A stretch of DNA of 64,000 nucleotides from Erythrophleum ivorense. Lineage: Eukaryota; Streptophyta; Magnoliopsida; Fabales; Fabaceae. The notes under the pieces are model-generated. The model saw only the letters and a list, made by a program, of their open reading frames with translations, was not told the origin of the DNA and did not search any database. The translations under genes and the position numbers were made by a program. Positions 49,089-60,563 of this stretch are shown piece by piece; positions within the stretch are counted from its first letter, which is position 1, and the number at the start of each line of letters is the position of its first letter. The stretch lies in the NCBI GenBank assembly GCA_026724425.1, contig JAIUCV010000023.1:4841958-4905957 (forward strand), in the 5' to 3' direction.

Positions 49089-51169
49089 GCTGACGTAGCC
49101 ACTGTACTAAAGTGAAAAATGCTTAAATGTTGCACTTGGTAACTCTACTTTAAAATTCCATACCCAACATTTTCCAAACTTTTAGACATCAAATTAAGAG
49201 TTGATAACCATAACAATAAGGGATTAGAAATTCAAATAAGGTGAAAGGAAAAAGCAAAAAGAGTGAAAATAGCTAAACAAAGGAAATTGACATACTAGTG
49301 GTAAGATTATACTTTTGAGCAAAATTTTAAAAACTTAAAGAAAAAGGTTTTAGATGCCAAAATTATGCTAACTAGGGTTTTCAGATGTCTTTAAAATTAT
49401 AGGAACTGTCAGAATGATCAAATCTTTAACAGTGTACAATTTAGGAAATTAGTTAACTAAAATTTTGACTGAGTTTTTTCAAGTTGTTTTAAATCCCAAA
49501 ATTTTTAAAATGAATGTTTTTAATAAACTAAAGAGCCTAAATTTTCATATGGAACCAACAATTTTTGAAATGGAGTTAAGATTAACTCAAATAGCAAAGT
49601 TAAAGTATAGTAGTAAATATGTAATTAAAAAAAGTTAAAATATCTTTCTTTTTATTATTAAAGTATGATGCACCAGCCTTTCTTCTCCATTAGAACCAAC
49701 CTAGATTCAACAAAACTAGTAGCTAGAAGACACCATGGTGATGGAGGAGAGAGAAAGGAAAGAACCTTTGTTTTAGGTAAGTAAATGGCTCTAGTTCACC
49801 GCACACTAGTTAAGAAAATTAATCTACTTTTTGAAAGCTTTCTAATGGTAGTTTTATTTTTATGAAAAGGTGAAGTTTGGATCTAACCCCATATAAAAAG
49901 TAGCTCCTTTTAAGAAACTATTTGGTGGAAATCAGTTTATGTAAAGAGTACTTCACATTGAGGCAAGTTTCTAAGCAAAATGCTTGAAAAATTTTCTGTT
50001 TCTAGCTCCTATACCATTTATCCATGAGAGAGAAAAATAAGGAAAGGAGTTTTCTTCATGCGTTCTTGATATATCCAAAGGTTTTACATGTAAGGACTTT
50101 AGATCTACAATTAATTTCCATTGAATAATGAAGGAAAGCAAGTTAGACCACCATGGGTATGATTTCAGCCAAGACATGGAATAGGGGGTAATCGTATTAT
50201 TTTTAACCCCTAATTAGTGTGTTTAGATGTTGTATAATGCAAAGAATAAGAATCTAAGCCTAAAATTGAATAAATCCATATAATCTTTATGTTAGGGTTT
50301 CAAGAGCACCTAATCAGCCATGGAGCAATTGAGGGGTCTAAAAAGTTATTTAATTGATTTTAGAAATATGGATAGTTTTAAAATGATATAAGAATATCAG
50401 TGGAAGTATTAGATTAAATTTAGAAGCCACATTATGAAAGTTGAACTTTTAGAGTTTAAGAAAGCCCACTTTGAGACAATATCATACTAAGCTCGTTTAG
50501 GCAAGCTTGTAAGGGCCCTAATTAGTTTTATTAGAGTTATATGGGCTTTTTTATGGTAATATAACAAAAACTAAAACTAAAACCCCAAAAACTAAGCCAC
50601 AAAAATGTTTTCCCCAAATACTTTTAAAAAAATTTTAATGGGTCGCAACAACAAAGATACTGCAACCTATATTTTTAAAAAATAAATAGGATGTCGCGAC
50701 CTTCATATAATAAAAAAAAATTTAAAACTTAATGCTGCAGCTTTGCTACAACATAATGTTGCAGTAAAGCTACAGTATTCAACATTTTGCCTGATGCCAT
50801 TTATCAAAATGTCATTAAATGCTAAATATTGATATTATTCTTTGAAAGTTTTATATTAAAAATTTTAGCAATCTTCATTAGGTATAGCCATAGCTTGTAC
50901 ATAATTTATGATACAAAAGTTGTGCAACTAACATCAATAGTTCTATAGTGCTAAAAAGGATTGTAATTTTTGCCAAAAAAAAACTTAACATGGCATGAAA
51001 TTTATAGGTAAACCTAATATATAAAAAAAATTAATATACTAAATTAGTAATCAATAATTATTAATAAACATGTAAGCATATTAATATAGTTTTGATAGAG
51101 ATAAGCTTTTAACATGCTTACACATTTATTAGTAATTAGTTTAATCTATTAATTTCTCGTAGACTGAGT
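49089..51169. other. AT-rich stretch without recognised gene
   Basis: About 2 kb outside the LTR block with no homology to the other repeats here that I could see. Contains an imperfect palindrome at 50735-50775. The only open frame of note (49971-50177 minus) has no recognisable features. Confidence 0.5.
50735..50775. repeat. Imperfect palindrome with 20-bp arms
   Basis: CTGCAGCTTTGCTACAACAT and ATGTTGCAGTAAAGCTACAG are reverse complements with about three mismatches, separated by one base. GTCGCGACC-like words lie just upstream (50640-50700). It could be the centre of a small foldback transposon, but outer boundaries were not found. Confidence 0.6.
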
Positions 51170-52099
51170 TTACCCTCCCTTGCTTACAAGAGCACCGTTT
51201 ATTAATTTGGCTGCAAAATCCCCAGAATTGTATCCAAATTTTGTTGCTTTAGGCTTAGCAACCATTATTTCAAGCTCCCCAATCTGAGTTTCATAATAAA
51301 AAATATATATATCTATACTACAATCACTGACACCTTCCCTTTCCTTACCATTGTCACTATATTTATCTTCCTTGGCTCTTTTAGACTTGTCAATCACATT
51401 ATCAACCTTTGCACCTGCCTTGGCTCTCTTTGATCCTCTGACCAAATTCAGATTCTCACTCTTTGCCAGATTTTCAACTTCATCCGCCACTGAAACATCA
51501 ATTTCATGACCATGAAATCTCTTCTGTAATTCTTTAAATGTTAAACCATCATCTTGATCAGAATCCCCTATTTCATCTCTGTGACCATGAGATCCCAGCT
51601 GAGATGAAGCATGTGACAATATTTCTAAGATGCTTATAGACTTCAAATCCTTATTGGCTTTTTCTCCACATTTAAGTTTCAATTGGTTCCACTATTCCAA
51701 GTACTTAAAAGTAATGCATGGCTCCAAGGTAGATGTTGATGCAACAACAGCAATACACAACATTGTATATGTCATTGGTCTATCATAGTTGCTCCAAGCA
51801 ATCATGGGACTGATCTCCTTGCAATGAGCCACCCAACCCAGAATGTCCTAATCCAACCCAAATAGCATAGCCACATGATATGAGAGGTACTTCTCTATGC
51901 AATCTATGCCCTCTAACTTAGAATGCCTGAGACACTGAGCAAAGGACTCTAAATCCTTATGTGAATCTAAATTGAAGCATACCCACTTATCTTTTTCATT
52001 GTATATATATATATAATATATGAAAAGATAAAGGGCATTTTGACTATAATGTGTTAAAAAAAAACCCAAATGCTTCGCCGCAAAAACGTTTTCCTTCAA
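51170..52099 (-). pseudogene. 310-codon reading frame of unknown family, broken by two TAG codons
   Basis: A single frame from ATG at 52099 to TAA at 51170, interrupted only by TAG at 51850-51848 and 51694-51692. Visible parts are CFNLDSHKDLESFAQCL, then ILGWVAHCKEISPMIAW and a TMLCIAVVAST segment. An acidic stretch (GDSDQDDGLTFKELQKRF) and basic clusters (GSKRAKAGAK, DKSKRAKEDK) suggest a nuclear protein. I do not recognise the family. It lies downstream of and codirectional with the PMD gene, so it may be a captured host-gene fragment or a decayed neighbour. Both breaks being TAG fits C-to-T decay. An intron boundary near 52100 cannot be excluded. Confidence 0.5.
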
Positions 52100-52529
52100 T
52101 GCTTATTATTATTATTTTATTAAAAAAGGCTATTCTGCGACCCTTTTAGTTATGTTGGCCTAGATTTTTTAGCTTGAATTGGTATTTTGTAGCTATTAGA
52201 AGCTTTATATTTGTTATGGAAGCATGTTTAGTGCCTATATGTGCATGATTATGTTTTATATGTTGCCATAATTGAGGTTGACTCCATATTTGTTATGGAT
52301 CCATGTTCAACTTTTTGTTGTTGCTACATATATTAGTTTATTAGTTGCTCCACGATTTTCAATTTTCAAGCTTTGAATCCCTTACCTGATTTAAAATTAT
52401 CTTAAAAAGTTATAAATTAATTTGTAAAAGTTCTAATTGATACAAATATAGATTTGACAAAATAAAATAAAATTTACAAGGATACAAATATAAGGTATAA
52501 ACATAAAAATGAAAAAAACTAAACATTTT
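52100..52529. other. Spacer between the PMD gene and the 310-codon frame
   Basis: AT-rich, with a TTA/TTATT run at 52106-52118. No coding or repeat signal recognised. Confidence 0.4.
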
Positions 52530-54786
52530 ATCCAATATGTCCTCCAGTCCCACATTTGGGTCTTCTTTGCAGCCGTTAGGGATGGCGTTGAAGTGGCTCA
52601 TACTCTTCCTCTTCTTCTTCTTCACCTTCATCACTATCAAACGATCCATTATCTGGGTTACGAGTTGGCTGAGGTGAATGAACAAGTGAAATCGATTGAT
52701 TAGGGGTGAAAAACCCTTGTTGGAAAGATGATCTCCACCGTTCAGAAGATGTACCACCATACTCTGCACTAAATGCAAATAGATCGTAGAATAGAGTGGT
52801 GAATGAGACACTACTAGCCTGCATGATTTGGGGTGGTGGGGTAAAAAAGAACGACTAAGAAGCTAGTGATGTGAAGGACAACAAACCACTACCGAGAGCA
52901 AAAGAAGAAGGACCAACACCTGCATAGTCAACAAATAATGCAAAAGTAGAAGGACTTGGATTCTTAATTGCTTCATGGACAGGTGCTAGCGTGTAACAAG
53001 ATGATGGGACATCTATCTAACATCTACTTCTAGGTGTAGTATCAACTAATGGCTCTCTAGTAAGTATAAAACCATGTCCTTACTTTCTTGGGTGAGACTC
53101 TAGCTCTAGTGGCCTCTGCAAATGAGGAACAAATGAAGCAGGTTGAGATACCAACATCTCTTAATATTCACTCAGGGCTTGCAACGTCGTCCTAACATCT
53201 CCGTTCGTCCTATCTATAAATCTCGGATAATTAAGCGTCGGAAGGTCGGTAATGGCAAGCATATATAAGTTGTCTAATATATCAGTCTATGAAAAAAAAA
53301 GATTAGCAATTATGCAGTTGGATGAAGTACATATGCATACAGAAGAAAATTAAATCCAGAAAAATATTTTACCACGAAACCTTGGGAGCCACTTTTTGAA
53401 TGGATCCACCATCGCATATGGCACTAATACTAACGCATGTAATCAGAGGAGTGAACTAAGGAAGATACCTCTATATCTGCTTAGGCAATAACATGTTCCC
53501 ATGCATTCCATGTAGTAATAAATACCACATGCTCATGACACCAATCTTTATGTGTTTTTTCTATCAATTGAGGAGTATGCAAAGACCCCACATTAAACGA
53601 TGTTTGGGGATATGCTGTTGTAGACTGAATTAGCAGAAGACACAGTCTGTATGGTGAAATTCAACGAGCCAAAAGCAAACAATAGGAATAAACACATGCC
53701 ATATATTTGAATCTGCTAGGCAATAGTCTGGAATTAACTATTCGACACTCAAATGGTCATATGACTGCCAAATAAACTCATTATCCTTCATCTAATCTAA
53801 CAATATCCTATAAGTTCGCAAAGCCTCCATGGTTAAAAGAATATGTTGGGGGACACGCCTCTATCTAAAACCTAGCGGTCGAATTAGGGGATATATCTCT
53901 ATATAAGGGTCTAGCTAAGGGGGGAATGGTAGAGCCAGAAGCAGAAAACGATCCCATACCCATAAGTGTAACAATGTCAGACAACCACCAATATTCCCCT
54001 CATCATAATTGTTGCACTACACATTTCTCTATACAAGTGAGTCAAAACTGTTGATCCCCAGCTATAATGACCAGCCTTATCAAAATCGACAAGTAATGGC
54101 AAATACATCAACATCACCATATGTCCAATCTGATCTAGCATCAAGTATCCCCTAATTAGTCTCACAATAAATGCTTAAACAAATTATTGTATAGTCTTAT
54201 CATTGGCATCATCTGATAGAGCTGTAAATGTCTGAGTAAGCTATGAGACACTGAGCCACTGTCCATCCATGATCTCTAGAGGTGAAACCACGCCAAGTAA
54301 CTATTGATACATGATTGTCCAATTGTAATTTATTCAGCCTGAAACAACTTGTTTGGTGCAACGTAGGACAAGCTGAATAGCAACATCTTGCAGGGTAAGT
54401 GTTACCTTTCCCCTAGTCAAGTGGAAAGTGTGGGTTTTAGGCCGCCATCTCTCTACGAGAGCTGAAACTAAGCTGCATTAAAGTCGAAGTAACCAAGTCA
54501 GGACACCCCATGAAAAGCAGCCCTGATCAAGTAAGGAACAATTGAAAGTGGAGGATCAAAGATGTGATCCTCCAGTGCTACCCGTCGCATATACAAAATG
54601 CGATCGGCCTGCAATATGCATTCATGTTGTTAATATATGCTTATATATAATAAGTGAAATATAATAATTTTATTTGTATTATCTTACCCGTCCCTACCAC
54701 ATGACCTGTGAAATGTGACAAGTCTACAAGTATAGAAGTGAGTCATCCTCAGGTCTCGGATCCACAACACTCGGATGACCAGCCAT
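52530..54786 (-). pseudogene. Plant mobile domain (PMD) gene, decayed
   Basis: Starts at ATG 54786 (MAGHPSVVDPRPEDDSLLYL). Exon 1 ends at 54688, and an 79-bp intron (54687-54609, GTAAGA...TTGCAG) follows. The PMD then reads through NAALVSALVERWRPKTHTFH, then TLTLQDVAIQL, VRLIRGYLMLDQIGHMV, LMYLPLLVDFDKAGHYSWG, LTHLYREMCSAT, IGGCLTLLHLW and WHVFIPIVCFWLVEFHH. The tail (52824-52576) is low-complexity and acidic (DSDEGEEEEEEEYE), ending CGTGGH-like. Several stops and frameshifts break it. PMD occurs in MAIN/MAIL-type silencing proteins and in transposons. Its position behind a codirectional MURA fragment favours the transposon-borne type. Confidence 0.85.
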
Positions 54787-55319
54787 TGTTCTGTTACAAT
54801 ATTGGAAATAAAGTTTAAAAAATGATTGTCAAATTTATATAGTTAAGAACTAACTTTTCTACAAAAGGAACTATAAATCCAGGCAGAAAAATGATAAACA
54901 TTACAAACAAGTATAAAATGTAAAAATGAGGGCTTACGTAACGTAACTAAAGACCATTGAATATATTATGTAACGTAACAAAAAAATAGTATATTTAATG
55001 TACTATTTTTTGCACTACGTAGGACTTAACCAATTCATTTTATGCTCGTGGACCCCGTGAACCCATCGAGATAGCCCTCGATCGCTCACTAAAAAATTCA
55101 AGATTGCTCTCGGGTCACACCAAACAATATATGAAGCCAAACAATTGAAATGGGAATAAAAAGCTAGAAGAGTATAATGTTACAAATACAATCTGGTAAA
55201 AAGTAAACCATGATACAATAGAAGTTTATTAAGGGAAACAATCATAAAGTTATAGTACACTGATGGTAATCAAATAAAGAACGCAACAAAATAAATTATA
55301 TTAACTTCCACTCAGTTTC
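54787..55319. other. Spacer between PMD gene and transposase
   Basis: About 530 bp of AT-rich sequence without a recognisable frame. It would hold the PMD promoter on the minus strand, but no clear TATA was assigned. Confidence 0.4.
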
Positions 55320-56474
55320 TACAATGGGCAGGTTGCTCAGTTATGCCCAATTTGTCTACACAAACCGTATCGTTGCTATTCTCTCGGCCCCTTATACCAA
55401 TCCATCTCATTTTGAATTCTAGAGGATTTTGGCCTATCTCATTGGTGAATTATAGTAGGATCAGGTACTAGCCGTGGACCTGTCGTTTGTGGCCAATATA
55501 GTTCTCTTCTTATCGATTGAAACTTTGTCTTATATGCATTCATGATGGTGTCTAGCCAGAATAGTTAGTCCACATAATGGAAAAGATCAATGGAGACTGT
55601 GGCACATGCGATAAATACATGTTGGCATGGATACTTTTGAATTTGAAACTCACTGTAATCACATGTACAGCAGGACAAGCTCACTTTACAACACCGACCA
55701 TATTGCTTATTCATCGGATTGTATGGTTCTTTAACTTTAAATTCTGATGCTCATTTGTCAAACCTACATATAGTTAAGGCATATGCACTTTATATCAAAG
55801 ATGATAATTTCTTCATTAGATCCTCTAGAAAAATAGCAACAACCTCAAGTTGTGTAGTGATCATTTGTGCACGCTCCACCCAGTATCTATTTAGTTTATA
55901 CATTGTTGCTTTTACCAATCCACTTATGGGTAAAAACCTGACCCCCTTTAATATGCTATTGATACATTTAGCCAAGTTTGTAGTCATGTGCCCCCAACAT
56001 TAGCCCTCAATATTGTACGCATGAGACCATTTGCTCTTGGGAATATCCTCAATCCAATTTACAGCCATCATATGGAGTTGACATAATTGGGTCAATTGTT
56101 CATCCACCTAATGCCACTCATGCAAGTAACCTACATCAATAATTATCCATTAATACACATTTTGACACAACAACCGTTAAAATAGTCTATGAGATCAATA
56201 AAACATACCAATATTGATGAACCTTTTCTTTAACCATTTCTTCCTAAACATTATATTCAAATTACTTGCAATATGTCTTAAGCAAAACACATGATACACA
56301 TGCAATGGTTGCCATCCAATTTTGGGATTAGAGGCAGTAGCCAAGAGTCTAAGAGGTCCATTAGAAATTAGACATATCCCTATTTTATTTAGCAGTACTC
56401 AGCGTCGATGCAAAGAAAGGAAACATGTCCATGACTCGTGTTTCACCTTTGAAAACTACAAATGCTAGGGGAAT
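55320..56474 (-). pseudogene. mudrA-like: MURA-type (Mutator-like) transposase, C-terminal half
   Basis: From about 56474 on the minus strand: TIPLAFVVFKGETR, ISNGPLRLLATASN, GWQPLHVYHVFCLRHIASNLN (MULE domain), then MTTNLAKCINSILKGVRFLPI (from 55987). A SWIM zinc finger follows, CTCDY...YPCQHVFIAC (about 55680-55603, CxC...CxH). Last is a CCHC-like knuckle (GLCRQIGHN.ATCP, about 55385-55325). The blocks lie in different frames with stops. The N-terminal half is missing: coding ends exactly where the TRIM-like array starts at 56475. The protein would cut and move Mutator-like elements. No terminal inverted repeats were identified. Confidence 0.85.
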
Positions 56475-59063
56475 TGTAGAATCCCACATCAGAAAGGAAG
56501 GACCTGGGCTAGAGCTTTATAAGTGGGAGTAGTACTTTCCCCACATGGATGCATTTTCTTGGGAGCTAATGGGAGAAGCCATCTATTAAGGACAATATCA
56601 ACGAGACTCTGTAAGGTGTTTGCTATTAGAGGTAGCCTAACCACGTGTGCAACCCGAGAAGAGGTTAGCCCCAAAAGGGGAAAGGAATGTAAAGTCCCAT
56701 ATCAAAAAGGAGGGACCTAGGCTAGGGCCTTATAAGTGGGAGTAGTACTCTCCCCACATGGACACATTTTCCTGGAAGCTAATGGGAGAAGCCATTTACC
56801 AAGGACAATATCCATGAGGCTCTGTAAAGTGTTTGGTATCAAAGTCGCCCTAGCCACGTGAGCAACCCGAGGACGGGTTGGCCCCAAAAGGGGGTAGATT
56901 GTAAAGTTTCACATTGGAAAAGAGTTACCTAGGCTAGGGCCTTATAAGTGGGAGTAGTACTCTCCCCATATGGACTCATTTTCTTGGGAGCTAATAGGAG
57001 AAGCCATCTACCGGGGACAATATCCACGAGGCTCTGTAAGGTGTTTGGTATCAAAGTCGACCTAGCCACGTGAATAACCCGAGGACGAGTTGGCCCCAAA
57101 AGGGGGGTGAATTGTAAAGTCCCACATTGGAAAGGAGTTACTTAGGCTAAGGCCTTATAAGTAAGAGTAGTACTCTCCCCACGTGGACGCATTTTCCTGG
57201 AAGCTAATGAAAGAAGCCATCTTCTAAAAAGAACAAAACCTTGGAGCTAATGGGAGAAGCCATCTACTGGGGACAATATCCACGAGGCTTTGTAAAGTGT
57301 TTGGTATCAGAGCTGGCCTAGCTGCGTATACAACCCGAGGATAGATTGGCCCCAAAAGAGGGATGAATTGTAAAGTCCCACATTAGAAATGAGGGACCTA
57401 GGCTAGGGCGTTATAAGTAAGAGTAGTACTCTCCCCACGTGGATGCATTTTCCTGGGAGCTAATGGGAGAAGCCATCTTCTAAGAATAAAACCCCAGAGC
57501 TAATGGGAGAAGCCATCTACCAGGGGTAATATCCACAAGGCTCAGTAAGGTGTTTGGTATCAAAGTCTGCTTAGCCGTATGTGCAACCTGATGATGGGTT
57601 AGCCCTAAAAGGGGGTTGGATTATAAATTCTTATATCAGAAAAGAGGGACCCAGGCTAGGGCCTTATAAGTAGAAATAGTACTCTCCTCATGTGGTTTCC
57701 TCAGAGTTAATGGAAGAAGCCATCTTCTAAGAAGAACAAAACCCCAGAGCTAATGGGAGAAGCCATCTACTAGAGACAATATTCACGAGGCTTTGTAAGG
57801 TATTTGGTATCAGAGCTGGCCTAGTCACATGGGCAAACTAAGGTTGGGTTAGCCCCAAAAGGGGGTTGGATTGTAAAGTCCCATATTGAAAAGAAGGGAC
57901 CTGGGCTAGAGCTTTATAAGTGGTAGTAGTACTCTTCCCACGTGGACACATTTTCCTAGGAACTAATGGGAGAAGCCATCTTCTAGAAAGAACAAGACCT
58001 CTGCGCTAATGGGAGAAGCCATCTACTAGGGACAATATCCATAAGGCTCAGTAAGGTATTTAGTATCAGAGTTGGCCTAGCCGTGTGTGCAACCCAAGGA
58101 CAGGTTGGCCCCAAAAGGGGGGTGGATTGTAAAGTCCCACATCGAAAAAGAGAGACCTAGGCTAGGGCCTTATAAGTGGGAGTAGTACTCTCCCCATGTG
58201 AATGCATTTTCTTGGGAGCTAATGGGAAAAAGCCATCTTCCAAAAAGAATAAAACCTCGGAGCTAATAGGAGAAACCATCTACCGGGAACAATATCCATG
58301 ACGCTCTATAAGGTGTTTGGTATCAGAGCCGGGCTAGTCGCGTGTGTAACCCGAGAATGAGTTAGCCCTAAAAGGGAGTTGGATTGTAAAGTCCCACATC
58401 AGAAATGAGGGACTTAGGCTAGGGCCTTATAAATGGGTGTAGTACTCTCCCCATGTGGATGCATTTTCCTACAAGCTAATGGGAGAAGCCATCTTCTAGG
58501 AAAAACAAAACCCTAGAGCTAATGGTAAAAGCCATATACCTGGGACAATATCCACGAGGCTCTATAAGGTGTTTGATATCTGAGCCTTCCTAGCCACTTG
58601 TGCAACCCGAGGACAGGTTAGCCCCAAAAGGGGGTGGATTGTAAGGTCTCACATCAGAAAGGAAGGACCTAGGCTAAGGCCTTATAAGTGGGCGTAGTAC
58701 TCTCCACACGTGGACACATTTTCCTGGGCGCTAATGGGAGAAGCTATCTTCCAAGAAGAATAAAACCCTGGAGCTAATGGGAGAAGCTATCTACTGGGGA
58801 TAATATCCTCGAGGCTCTATAAGGTTTTTGGTATCAGAGCCTACTTAGCCTCGTGTGCAATCTAAGGATGGGTTGGCCTAAAAGGAGGGTGGATTGTAAA
58901 GTTCGACATTGAAAAGGAAGTACCTAGGCTAGGGCCTTATAAGTGGGAGTAATACTCTCCCCACGTGGACGCATTTCCTAGGAGCTAATGGAAGAAGCCA
59001 TCTTCTAAGAAGAACAAAACCCTAGAGCTAATAGAAGAAGCCATCTGTCGGGGACAATATCCA
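56475..59063 (+). repeat. Tandem array of 11 TRIM-like units (LTR - PBS - PPT)
   Basis: Units start with TGTA(A/G)A(A/G)T(C/T)CCA at 56475, 56688, 56900, 57113, 57369, 57622, 57872, 58128, 58385, 58640 and 58895. Spacings are 213, 212, 213, 256, 253, 250, 256, 257, 255 and 255; the last unit is cut at 59063. Each has an LTR-like part, then TGGTATCAGAGC or a variant (tRNA-Met PBS), a ~60-bp GC-rich core and a CCCCAAAAGGGGG purine tract before the next copy. The longer units carry an extra ~43 bp, an internal duplication of GAGCTAATGGGAGAAGCCAT. This is the plan of a terminal-repeat retrotransposon in miniature (TRIM). The LTR-like part does not end in a clear CA, so 'TRIM-like' is safer. Confidence 0.82.
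58134..58176 (+). promoter_or_regulatory. snRNA-type USE plus TATA-like box in TRIM-like unit 8
   Basis: GTCCCACATCG at 58134-58144 matches the plant snRNA upstream sequence element RTCCCACATCG exactly. TTATAAG at 58170-58176 follows after 25 bp, the spacing of Pol III-type U6/U3 promoters rather than the longer Pol II type. Most other units keep it with one or two changes. Promoter activity is inferred. Confidence 0.55.
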
Positions 59064-59126
59064 CTCATTTGGTCAGACTTTGGGGTTTACTATTTTCTAT
59101 CCCTGTGTATGGAACCAAAGTCTGAC
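59062..59126. repeat. Inverted-repeat junction left of the second PMD copy
   Basis: CACTCATTTGGTCAGACTTTGG (59062-59083) is followed by TGTGTATGGAACCAAAGTCTGAC (59104-59126), so the two face each other as an inverted repeat. The first recurs in direct orientation at 60564-60585, and the second in inverted orientation at 60578-60596. The array unit is truncated exactly here. It may be transposon ends or a rearrangement joint. Confidence 0.65.
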
Positions 59127-59199
59127 AAAATTAACATGCAGGTTAAAAAAGTCACAGGATTTAATCTCGTGAGTTCTTCTCCCAACCCCTCTCCAGTCT

Positions 59200-59350
59200 A
59201 ACTTTTTATTTTCTCTTCATTTTATTCCCCTTTTCCCCTTCCTTCTTTCTCTCTTTCTCCCATCCCACGCTTCCCCCAAGCCCAAGCCCCCCTCCCTCCT
59301 TTCTCCTCTCCCCTTCCCCCTCTCACTCTCCCTCTTCTTCTCCCTCTCCC
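59200..59350 (+). promoter_or_regulatory. Pyrimidine-rich leader upstream of the PMD copy
   Basis: Long C/T tract (TTCCCCCTCTCACTCTCCCT type), typical of plant 5' UTRs near transcription starts. It is followed by an AT-rich stretch (59400-59890) ending in a plausible acceptor, TTGATTGTGCAG at 59892-59903, so a 5' UTR intron is likely. Confidence 0.45.
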
Positions 59351-59916
59351 TCTCCTATCCTATGGAATCATAAGCTCTTCTCCCTTCTTTTCTCCCTTTT
59401 TTATCCCACATAATTAAAAACTTTTTTTTCTCCATTAATAAATTTATTCATCCTTCTATCTTTCTCTTTTAAATAATAAATATTAGTGAACTAATTTTAT
59501 TTTCTTTCATTTCTTTTTTTATTGAGTTTATTTCTCTCTTTTTTTTGTTAAGCACTCATATACAAAAATAAATTTTGAAGTGATTATATATATAAGTTAG
59601 TAAAAATAATTTTATAAAATTACAATTTTATTGTGTTTTTATATTTATATTAAAAATTTTCAAATAAGATTGTAACTAATTTATTTATGTTTTATATTAT
59701 CATATTTATTTTTTTTATGTGAGTAATTAATCTATTTTATATTAAATAATTAATATATATAATAAAATATAATGTTAAGAGTAAGATTAATTAGTAATTA
59801 ATTATAAATAATGAGTTTAAAATAAATATTTCTATCTGTAATAATTAATTTTGTAGTAATACATTGTAAAAATAATATTTAATTTATTATATTGATTGTG
59901 CAGGACTAATAAAAAA

Positions 59917-60535
59917 ATGGCACGCCCGTCACAAGTTATTCAGCCAGGACCAGAAGATGATTCACTTTTATATCTTCAGACAAGGCACATTTCACAAGCT
60001 GTTTGGGGAGGAAATGATAGATTGCTTCGTCCACGACGAGTCATGCATAGTGATCGGCTGCCTGCACCTCCACCAGCTATTATTAACTATTTATAGCAAG
60101 CCAATTTCTATGGAGCAGCTCGGCTAGGGCAATTTGAGTATAATCCTGCACTTGTGTCGGCACTGATAGAAAGATGGCATCCTAAAACTCATACTTTTCA
60201 TACCACTTGAGGAGAGTATACGATAACTCTAGAGGATGTAGTTATCCAGTTAGGATTACCTTATACTAGAAATCCCGTTATTGCTCAAACAGATTATCTA
60301 TGGAAAGATACATGTGAGTGGTTGCTTGGGATCAGACCACCTGATGATCAAATGTATGGACAGAGGTTGGTTGTTACTTGGTTGGTGGAAAACTTTAATC
60401 AGCTACCCGATGATGCAGATGAGGACACAGTGCGACAATATGCACGAGCATATATATTGAGACTAATCGGGGGTCTTTTGATGCTAGATAGATCAAGCCA
60501 TAAAGTGTACTTAGTACTACTCCCACTTATAATTT
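59917..60535 (+). pseudogene. Plant mobile domain (PMD) gene, truncated second copy
   Basis: ATG at 59917 gives MARPSQVIQPGPEDDSLLYL, homologous to the start of the minus-strand PMD gene. It continues through NPALVSALIERWHPKTHTFH, YTITLEDVVIQLGLP and YARAYILRLIGGLLMLDRS, and breaks off at LVLLPLI, in the middle of the domain. There is no intron where the other copy has one (after WGGNDRLL..). Stops are TAG near 60096 (CAG expected) and TGA near 60210 (CGA expected). The truncation point is a rearrangement joint with a palindrome and repeats. The copies differ enough to be separate family members rather than a recent duplication. Confidence 0.85.
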
Positions 60536-60553
60536 GGGTTTCTGAAACCCAAA
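60533..60553. repeat. Perfect short palindrome at the PMD truncation
   Basis: TTTGGGTTTC, a central T, then GAAACCCAAA: 10-bp arms with a one-base centre. It lies between the broken PMD frame and the 60564-60600 repeat, and may be a cruciform-prone breakpoint. Confidence 0.7.
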
Positions 60554-60563
60554 CTAAGCTATT

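Noticed and set aside
55719..56003. 94-residue plus-strand frame
   Set aside because: Antisense shadow of the MURA transposase segment, which has clear family motifs on the minus strand.
56475..59063. Regularly spaced repeats resembling a CRISPR array
   Set aside because: Units of 212-257 bp repeat along their whole length, with a tRNA-Met primer site and purine tract. This is plant DNA, not a repeat-spacer array.
56475..59063. Possible snRNA gene cluster because of the USE and TATA motifs
   Set aside because: No U1-U6 or other snRNA-like sequence follows the TATA-like box in any unit.
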